Below, piece by piece: positions 56,511 to 64,000 of a DNA stretch of 64,000 nucleotides (its first letter is position 1; the number at the start of each line of letters is the position of its first letter). Under the pieces are notes generated by a model. It saw only the letters and a list, made by a program, of their open reading frames with translations. It did not search any database and was not told the origin of the DNA. The stretch is taken from contig JBHGNT010000013.1 of NCBI GenBank assembly GCA_043228905.1, positions 6,324,001-6,388,000 of the forward strand. Reading direction: 5' to 3'. This stretch comes from Azolla caroliniana (lineage: Eukaryota; Polypodiophyta). Position numbers and translations under genes: made by a program.

Positions 56511-56863
56511 TCATAGAGATATGCCATGGAAGAAGGTAGGGATTGAACCTTCCCCAAAGACCTCATGGTCTCTATTGGGCAACCTTACCAATTGAGCTAC
56601 ATATGCATCCTTGTACCAGATCCAACTTCATGTACTGTAGATTGAACATTGGAAGTTTCTATTGCATGCATCCTGATGCATTCTCTATTTCTAGCTGTCT
56701 TACATAGCCCTACCTTCTTGTATAAATACTCAGGTGCACCTTGATTCTAATCAAGATGAACAACACCAATTACGGATTCTATAAGTTGAGTTCTTTTTCT
56801 TTTCCTCTCTCTTGTGTTCTAGTGTTGTCTTCGCTTTGCTCTATTATTCTTGTCCGTGACAAA
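56511..56863 (+). repeat. Candidate 3' LTR of gypsy J
   Basis: TGTCATAGAG follows the purine-rich tract, and a TATAAATAC box lies at 56721-56729. A possible end is GTCCGTGACA near 56,863. No partner LTR is present, so the assignment is weak. Confidence 0.35.
56530..56612 (-). mobile_element. tRNA-like SINE head within the J 3' flank
   Basis: On the minus strand GTAGCTCAATTGGTAAGG (56600-56583) matches an A box and GGTTCAATCCC (56549-56539) a B box. The head resembles 11544-11574, sharing GGGCAACCTTACCA in plus orientation. Cloverleaf pairing is poor, so a functional tRNA is unlikely. Confidence 0.5.
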
Positions 56864-56948
56864 TACAGGCTAGTGCTAGATAGTACTTATCTTGAAATCA
56901 ATGACACATACTTCAAGACTAAGTACATCGTAACTTGCGCACAAAATA

Positions 56949-57458
56949 TGATAGGAATCAACCGGCCACAACCGGTTGCACGTTCGTATTCGGGGGCGAA
57001 CTAGTACACAGATGAAAAACGTGAAGACACAGAGACATCGATATTTTACGTGGAAAACCTGAAATGGGAAAAATCACGGGGGTCCACAAATCCCGAGAAA
57101 ACAGATCATTATAGTAGAGAGGAAGTACAAATACGGAACTCGGAGGTAACGACCTCGAGTTCTCCTTCGTCTGACAGACGACTACAGAGTTACACTCTCA
57201 CTCTCTGACTCACGGTTACAGAGGCAACTAGCTCGTTCTAAATTTACAATAATGATCAACTACTTACTAAAGTTTACCCTAGTTCCTTATAAACAAAAGC
57301 AACTTTCTAGCTATTTACAAGTATAGCCCACAAGGGCATTTTAGACTATTTACAATTATAGTCTTCTGAAACAATTTCGGTTTTCCATTTTGATTTCGGT
57401 TTAGATACTCACCAACACGGTACTTCTCTTCCCATCCGGAAGGAAATGTTTCCCAACA
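56949..57458 (-). repeat. Solo LTR K of an F-like copia
   Basis: A 510-bp LTR (TGATAGGAATC...TTCCCAACA) with the TTTTACGTGGAAAACC block of F is flanked by perfect AAATA duplications (56944-56948 and 57459-57463). It has no internal region. This is the product of recombination between the two LTRs of a full element. Confidence 0.88.
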
Positions 57459-57463
57459 AAATA

Positions 57464-58190
57464 TTCTAGTTGACTTGATTAGCCAATCCTATTACCTATT
57501 TCGCTCTTTCCTAAATCCATTGTGTCCCACGCATCTACGGTTTCCTAGATTAACACCTTATCACCCCATATGGTCGAGTTGCACACTAGCCACTCCTCAT
57601 TTGGGGCTCTATCACAAAATGTGTACTCTAAAAGCACATATGGGGATAGATTTACAACTTGGGGCTGATCATTGATTATATCTAACATGTAATGTTGACT
57701 TGGTGTTGGCAAGGTCCTTGGAGCCCCTGCCGCATCGTTAATGTTTTGATTCCGTAACTGAACCGTTTGTTCAACTATTCTCTGAAGGCTTCTGGAAAAT
57801 GACTTGTCTTGCTTGATCTCTTCTATTGCCCTTTGTTATTCTTCTGGTTTCCGTAGCCTCTTCTCTCGGTTGGCTAATGGATCCTTGGTCTGTCTATACG
57901 ACATCCATCCTCTGTTGTCCACTGCCTCTCGTAGAACCACGTGGTCGCTAGATTTGTGTTCCTACTCCCTAGGAACACGGGTTGGATACTCAAACATTGA
58001 GTACCCTTCACCAAAGATCGTGGTAGGACTGATGGGAATGTGTTATAGACTGCAATCCGAAATGGATAACAATCGGATTAGAAATAATATTTGATAAATG
58101 GAGTTCGGCTAATCTACACTCAATCGTCCTGGAATAACAGTTGCATAGTCCGAATTGGACACTAACAACGATCCACGACTGGATAATTGA
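57464..58190 (-). other. Spacer with a possible gag-like remnant
   Basis: An open minus frame of about 94 codons (about 57,832-57,550) encodes AIEEIKQDKSFSRSLQRIVE followed by LRNQNINDAAGAPRT, helical and gag-like in style, but no diagnostic motif follows. The rest shows no recognised feature. Identification is tentative. Confidence 0.3.
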
Positions 58191-59948
58191 TGTCGGGTCG
58201 GGTGATTGTCAAGTAGATAAGGCTTCCGACAATTTGTCAGAACTGTTTCTCATTGCAGGCTGGTCCAGAGTCGGGACATAGCTTCAGGTTCCGGTCCAGG
58301 GTGTAGAGATTGGTCAGCATTCCCTCATGCCGAACTTGTACAACATATTCAACACATAATGGCGTTGTGAGAGCAATATGTTGTCGGGTGTTCGAATCAC
58401 CTCTATCCCAAGAAAATAATGAAGGTCCCCCAGGTCCTTCATTTCAAATGTGTCTGACAGTTGGGACTTTACTCGGCCGATTTCATTGAGTCTGGGTCCG
58501 ATGATGACTAAATCATCTACATAAAGCAAGATGCAAACCGAACCGTCCGAACCTTGCTGGATGAACAAAGATGAGTCCGATTTAGAGGTCACAAACCCCA
58601 TCTTACACAACCGATGCATGATCTTCGCATTCCAAGCTCGGGGGGCTTGTTTCAGACCATAAAGCGACTTCTTAAGCCGGCGCTATGTACTCATTATACA
58701 CATACCGTGTAATAGGGTTCTTCTGTCGGGAGGACCGGCGTAACTTGTCATCACCCGGTTTGGGGCCCCTCTTGGCCAGTTCGGACTTCCTTCGCGAAGA
58801 TCCGCCTTCATCCTTTCCGGAATCATATTCGCTATGATCCAACTCAACGTTACCGGTTTTGTATTCTGACATCTTCTTCTTCCCCTTCCCTTTGTATGTG
58901 AACCGTCTCCTCGGTTCCTTGCGCAGGGAGATCAAGACAGAGTCTCCACTACTCACTGGTTCTTCATCCGACTGATAACTTTGACCCAGTCGCTTGTTCG
59001 GTCCACTCAACCAGAATGATTCCGAACTCTCTTCTAGAGTCTCAAGCTCGTCATCTTCTATCTGGGCCGGTTCGGGCTCACTAGCCTCATCCTCCGAGAT
59101 TGGGTCGGAGTCGGAAGTCGGAGTCGGTAGAGAGTACCACGATGGCGTCTCGTCGAAGTCAAAATCTTGGGTTACTCGGACCTACTTTGTCCGGGGGTTA
59201 TAGCACTTATACCCCTTCTGCTCATGTGAGTAACTGACTAGGATGCACTTCTCCGACTTCGGATCCAGCTTCCTCCACTTCTCATCTGGTACATGCACAT
59301 ATCCTATGCTACCGAATATCCGAAGGTGTCTCAAATTCGGCTTCCGCCCGAAATACAACTCATGTGCTGACACCTTGTCCCCGATCAAGTTTTGGATGTA
59401 GACAGCCGTCCGGACTGCCTCAGCCCAGTAGAATTGGGGCATGCTCTTCTCCTTCTGCATTGCCCTTGCCGCGTCGACAATCGACCAGTTCTTTCTCTTG
59501 GCCACTCCATTTTGTTCAGGTGTGTATCGGCAGTTGAATTCTCTCGGAATTCCGTTCTGCTGCAGATAATTGTTGAATTGGCCACAAAAGTATTCTTTTC
59601 CGCCATCCGACCGCAGGCACTTGATCTTCCTCTCAGTTTCCCATTCAGCTAAGCTTTGCAAGTTCTGGAAACATTCGAAGACTTCGCTCTTCCGTTCGAT
59701 GAGGTAGATCCACGTGTGCCGGCTATAGTTGTCGATGAAGGAGACGAAATACCGACTCTCGCCAAGACTAACGTTCTGTGCTGGTCCCTGTACATCCGAG
59801 TGGATTAAGTCGAGCTTGTTACGGCTCTGGTTTCATTCGGTGGGGAATGGAAGCTGGTGTTGCTTCCCGAATTGGCAGACTTCACAAATTTCGGCCTTCC
59901 AGCCACTAAATTCCGGCAAACCGAAAATGACTTGTTTCGATTGCAAGT
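58191..59948 (-). mobile_element. Copia element D, 3' half of copia A after inversion
   Basis: The minus-strand sequence starts at ACTTGCAATCG (59948), which continues the CTTCAAGAC end of A in frame (RLQD-LQSKQ). It proceeds through integrase into RT, with an internal loss of roughly 470 bp at about 58,680 compared with G (start of RT missing). It ends in RT/RNase H at about 58,191. No LTR remains. Confidence 0.8.
58314..59948 (-). pseudogene. Integrase-RT of copia D
   Basis: Contains CEVCQFGKQHQLPFPTE followed by a stop, HSDV of the first Asp with a stop-rich stretch, RSDGGKEYFCGQFN (second Asp region), NGVAKRKNWSIV (the Glu of GVAERKN is replaced by Lys), and LVSYSHEQKGYKCYNP. After an acidic linker and the deletion it resumes at KMGFVTSKSDSSLFI with ILLYVDDLVIIG. 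It is not functional. Confidence 0.8.
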
Positions 59949-59966
59949 GGGTCAGTCCCCCGTAGA

Positions 59967-60766
59967 GGTATGACACCCGGTTCGGACCGAAACCGACCGG
60001 TGCCGACAACCCAGGTGCACTGGACAGAAAGAAGCAGGCAGGGTTTCGGTTGAGCACCGAAATCGAAAGGACCACAGACCTGCGAAAGGTCCTGGAGGAA
60101 CATATCCTCGACAGCAAAGTGGAGTTGTCGCTGAGGGAAGTGCTCGGGATCGCCAAGAAGGAGTTCCACGACTCCATCGTAGACTTGGTGAAGAGGAAAA
60201 GGCTGTTGACGGAGCCGGAACCGGAGAAGCCGGTGGAGGTGCGGACCACGCACTTGGAAGATGCGGCCCTAGAAGACGAGTTGGCGGAAAGCCACTACAC
60301 GAAGCCGCATTGGGCTAGGGCAACTACGGAAACCCATGTACGGATCGGCAACGTTTCGGAACCGGTGGTGGCCTTGGTAGACCATGGATCTGAAATCAAC
60401 CTGATGTCCATGGATTTCTACAAGAGGGGTAAATGGCCGATCAACACCAAGCATGGCTGGAAAATACGGACAGCGACGCGCGCCACGGAAGAACTACATG
60501 GAGCCTATCCGAACGTACAGGTGAAAATCGGCGATGTTGAGATCGACCAACACTTCTTCATGCAGGAGACATCCTCGCATCCGGTTATACTAGGAGAGCC
60601 ATACATCACGGCAGCACGAATGGAGACCAAGGTGTTGGACAACGGTTCGGACTATGCAAGATTCAAGAGCCAGGATGGGCATCACTCGGTCCAGTTCCTG
60701 ACAGTGCGACCAAACCATGAGCGTAATCGCGAGACCCTCGGCGGCGAAACCCGAGGGGATTTTTAG
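59967..60766 (+). pseudogene. Gag end and protease of gypsy M
   Basis: After a stop at 59964-59966 the frame stays open to 60766. It reads GFRLSTEIERTTDLRKVLEE and VELSLREVLGIAKKEFHD, then the retropepsin-like VALVDHGSEINLMSMDFYKR (about 60,370). The active-site triplet is Asp-His-Gly instead of Asp-Thr/Ser-Gly. PVILGEPYITAARMETKVL is the second-lobe motif. Confidence 0.75.
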
Positions 60767-60894
60767 AGAGGGCTATCAAGGCGTGGGGACGCGATAGTCC
60801 GGACACCCGGGAAAAACCCCACAAATGTACAGTAAGGAAGAAGACATGTACCATAGGTAGGAAATTTTGGTTCTCTGACAACGGAGGTTGTACT

Positions 60895-61344
60895 ATGGTC
60901 GGCGTCGACGGCCGGGAAAGGAAGCGAGCGGAGGAGCGGCTTAGGGGATGCGGAGTCCTCTTCCCCGATGAAGACATTAGCGGCGCCGTGGAGGCGGTCT
61001 CTTTTGACGACACCTTGGGCGAGTTGCGAAAGGTGATCGGTGAAGACCTTAGAGAAGACCGGACCGTTCCGGTAGGTTCGATGGGAATGTACGCAGTCAT
61101 CGCGGACTTCGGGGAGAGGATCGGGTCGGATCGGACGGCCTGTGTGGATACAAAGTACAAGACTGTGGACCGGAAGGTAAGGGCAGTCACGGCACCCTTG
61201 TCGGAGGGTAGTGAGGAGCGGATAAAAGGGATCGCATCGGACCCGAGTTTACAGAATCCGGCTGGCATAGGGCACCGGTTCACTGACATAACGCTACGGG
61301 AGCTCAAGGTTGGTGGGGGTGGCTTCCTACTACCGGCGGAGTAG
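60895..61344 (+). pseudogene. Protease-RT linker of gypsy M
   Basis: Open frame VGVDGRERKRAEERLRGCGV to ITLRELKVGGGGFLLPAE, ending in TAG 61342-61344 just before the RT frame, which lies in the same phase. The family normally reads through here, so the stop is a lesion. No separate enzyme is implied. Confidence 0.6.
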
Positions 61345-62856
61345 AACAGGTTTCGGAGAATGCTCGGAAGGCATGGGAAAGACTTCGCGTTCTCGCCGGA
61401 GGAGATTGGGTGCGTGGACCCGATGGTCGTCGAACCGATGGTGATCTTCACGGTACCGCATGTACCGTGGAATCTCAAACCGATTCCGGTGCCGAGAGCT
61501 CACATCCCAAAGTTGATGGAGCTTCTGAAGCAAAAGGTGGAGATGGGCATCCTCGAACCGTCGAGTGCCCCGTATTCGAATCGGTGGTTTACGGTGCCGA
61601 AGAAGAACGGCACGCTACGCTTCATTCAGGACCTGCAACCGGTCAACAAGGTGACCATCCGTAATGCAGGAATCGGACCGACCATAGACGAGTTCGCGGA
61701 GGCCTTCGCTGGAAGGACGATCTATTCGGTCGGTGACTTATACTCGGGGTACGACCAGTTCCAGCTAGCCGTGGAGAGCAGGGATATCACGACGATGCGA
61801 ACTCCTCTCGGCCTACTACAGATGTGTACCCTGCCACAAGGCGGGACAAATTCGGTTGCGCATATGGTGAACGCAATGAACAAGGTGCTAAGGGACTGCA
61901 TCCCAGACATCACCATGCCATTCTTGGACGACATCCCGATAAAGGGGTGTCCGGTGGATGATGCGGACGAGACTGTCGGGCCAGACGGATGTTGGAGGTT
62001 CGTCGTGAACCACATCAACGACTGCGAGAAGGTGCTGAAGAGGCTCGAAAACGCACGACTCACCTTATCCGGAGAAAAATCGGCGTTCGGGCAGTCGAAG
62101 ATCTTGGTGGTCGGGCACCTGTGCGGGCCCTACGGTAGGAAGTCGTCTCCAGCAAAGATAGAGGCCATCTCAGCGATGAGGGACGATTGCGGGTCGGTCA
62201 CAGAGGTCCGCAGATTCTTGGGAGCATGCGCGTTCTACCACATCTGGATTCCGCACTACGCGCATGTTGCGGAGCCTCTCTACGGGCTATTGAAAAAAGG
62301 GCATGGGTTCGAGTGGAGGACGGAGCACACGGAGTCGGTCCGGAGACTAAAAGGGGCGCTTACGGTAGCGTCGGCCCTCCGTAAAGCGGTTTACAGCGAG
62401 GGTGTCCCCATTTGCGTGACGGTGAACACGAGCCCGACCGGGATCGGGTGGGTAATCAATCAGGAGGACAAGGACGGCGTACGATTCCCGATCCGGTTCG
62501 GGGCGAAGGTAATGAGTGAGCGGCAGCGAGGATACACCCAAGTTAAGCGCGAGCTTTGGGGTATCGTTTTAGCAGTCAAGGCCGACAAGAACTATCTGAT
62601 CGGGACGGAGGTGATCATCGAGACAGACTGCCTGCCGATACTCAGCATGGTCTCCGGATGCACGACGCCGGACCTAGCAATGCTCCGGTGGATAGCGTAC
62701 ATTAAGTCCCTGAACCCGGAGATACGGCACATCTCTGGAAAGGATAACGCCATGGCCGACATGCTTTTGAGAGCAAGGTTCAACGACGAAGACGGCATGG
62801 CATGGTTTCGGATGACGAAGAAGTCGGCGAGGACTTCTTCGGGTCGGCTAATGTAA
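61345..62856 (+). pseudogene. RT-RNase H of gypsy M
   Basis: RT shows GILEPSSAPYSNRWFTVPKK, GDLYSGYDQFQLAVESRD and MPFLDDIPIKG (DD pair intact), with VVGHLCGPYGRKSSPAKIEA and EVRRFLGACAFYHIWIPHYA of the thumb/connection. RNase H follows with VTVNTSPTGIGW, where the first catalytic Asp reads Asn, then VKRELWGI (Glu) and ETDCLPIL (Asp). The frame is open for nearly 500 codons but leaves the IN frame at its end. Confidence 0.82.
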
Positions 62857-64000
62857 CGACGAGGGGAAGGGACACTCCGGCGCTTAACGAATTTGACGAA
62901 AGCAGGTACGACGGGGAGTGGCTCCAAATCGGGAGGTTCCTGCGGACGATGACGCCGGACGCAGCATGGACGAGAGAAGAGGCGAACCGGGTACGGAAGA
63001 AGGCGTACCGATTCTTCCTGCGGGACAAGTGCATATGGAGGCACCCAAAGAAGAGAAACGGTATCCTGCTCCGAGTAGTGGCAAAGAAAGAAGAACAGGA
63101 GGAACTACTGGTGGCATTTCATGAGAGTTCCTGGGCCGGGCACCGCGGAACGTGGGCCACATTCGAGAAGTTGAAGGAGAAGTACTGGTGGCCGGGGCTG
63201 TACCAAGACGTGCATCGGTTCGTAACGACTTGTGAAAGCTGTCAAATGCACTCTGTAGTCCGACATCGGGACGAGCTACACCCGACTTACCCGCCTGCGG
63301 TCCATTTCAAGTGGATGGTGGACTTGGTGACGATGCCGATGGGAGTAGGACAGATGTGATACCTGGTACTTGCGCGGGAAGACTTAACGAACCAGGTGGA
63401 AGGCCGTGCACTGCAGAACAAGACAACCGCGGTGGTATGCCGGTTCGGGATCGAAGAGCTAGTGTGTCGGTACGGGTGCATCGGGACCGGGGAGAGCTAG
63501 ATGCGCGAGAAGCTGAGGAGCTGTTCGACCGGTTGGGCGTCAAACTCTCCCTCACTACGGCGTACAATCCGGAGGCGAACGGGAAGGTAGATCGTGGGCA
63601 TGGGCCAATCATAAAGGAGTTGGTGCGTGCATGCGGAGGGCAGGTCGGGAATTGGCCACGGCTCCTTCCTTACGCACTATGGGCAGAGCTGATGTACGGA
63701 CAGAAGCCGATCATGATAGTAGAACGGACGGTTTCTTCATGGGCGGCGGTAGATTGGAAGGACGAGATGAGCCGGGAGGAGTTGCTGGCGGCGCGGATTC
63801 GGCAACTCGAGCAGAGGCCGGAGGACATAAAAAGGGCGAAGGAAAAGTTGCGGGTGGCAAGGGAGCGGAACAAGACCCGGTTCAACCAGACGCATCGGTT
63901 GCGGCCAAAGCAGATCGAGGAAGGCGACTGGGTCTTGGTGTACGACAACAACCTCGACAATCAGCACAAGGCGGTGCGAAAGTTTGCTAGGAGGTGGTTC
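62802..64000 (+). pseudogene. Integrase of gypsy M, partial
   Basis: In a shifted frame: GEWLQIGRFLRTMTPDAAWT, the HHCC finger FHESSWAGHRGTW...CESCQMHS, HFKWMVDLVTMPMGVGQM, then TGA 63357-63359. The sequence continues LVLAREDLTNQVEGRAL, a small deletion and shift near 63,480, and TTAYNPEANGKVDRGHGPII, with Asp at the position of the catalytic Glu. A further gap occurs near 63,680, after LLPYALWAE. The C-terminus (EEGDWVLVYDNNLDNQHKAV) runs off the window. Confidence 0.75.

Larger units (their letters stand above)
59949..64000 (+). mobile_element. Gypsy element M, pol half, running off the window
   Basis: GC-rich plus-strand sequence from the end of gag through protease, RT, RNase H and integrase. 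It starts directly at the breakpoint with copia D. Its missing LTR and gag are those at 24066-25850 on the minus strand. The right end lies beyond the window. Confidence 0.82.

Noticed and set aside
56530-56612. Functional tRNA gene on the minus strand
   Set aside because: A and B boxes are present but the acceptor, D and anticodon stems do not pair convincingly.
1-64000. CRISPR array, bacterial operon or phage-like defence system
   Set aside because: No regularly spaced direct repeats with unique spacers and no prokaryotic gene organisation; the tandem arrays at 2522 and 52591 have no spacers.

Overview
The window is nuclear DNA from a land plant. The evidence is a spliced gene for a Tim17/SAM-domain organelle import protein, a DUF688-type gene, and a large bank of plant Ty1/copia and Ty3/gypsy LTR retrotransposons primed by initiator-tRNA(Met). 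The host background is AT-rich with long non-coding stretches. I cannot name the species. No prokaryotic operons, CRISPR arrays, rRNA genes or canonical tRNA genes were seen.

Layout. Positions 1-15,300 are low-copy host DNA. They hold a six-exon TRIC/HP30-like gene (+, 512-3898), a long AT-rich spacer with a 155-bp foldback (6059-6213), a DUF688-type gene (-, first exon 10518-8758) with a G-quadruplex tract upstream, a SINE-like element, a LINE remnant, and a featureless AT-rich stretch. From about 15.4 kb to the right edge the window is almost solid retrotransposon. Element L (gypsy, -, 15.4-22.06 kb) carries an extra ORF downstream of integrase and lacks most of its reverse transcriptase. 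Copia A (+, 22067-24065) is followed by the gag half of gypsy M (-, 24066-25.85 kb) and a copia fragment B (-).

Next comes a nest of four copia elements. E (27215-48623, TSD TCTAC) contains F (27768-32914) and G (33664-44648), and G contains H (38843-44010, TSD GACAT). H is complete, with one uninterrupted 1423-codon ORF and LTRs differing at one site in 282. Right of the nest are copia I, a five-copy 73-bp tandem repeat leading into a chromodomain gypsy J, a solo LTR K (TSD AAATA), copia D (-), and the pol half of gypsy M (+, 59949 to the end).

The most striking structural result is that two pairs of half-elements are cut at matching points. Copia A stops at 24065 and copia D resumes at the same codon at 59948. 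Gypsy M has its gag on the minus strand beside the first point and its pol on the plus strand beside the second. A single inversion of 24066-59948 (about 35.9 kb) would restore both elements. A second puzzle is that G lies inside E, yet its LTRs (about 8% different) are more diverged than those of E (about 4%).

Only the TRIC-like and DUF688 genes look like ordinary host genes. Among the mobile elements only H looks coding-competent. All percentages and identities are hand counts.
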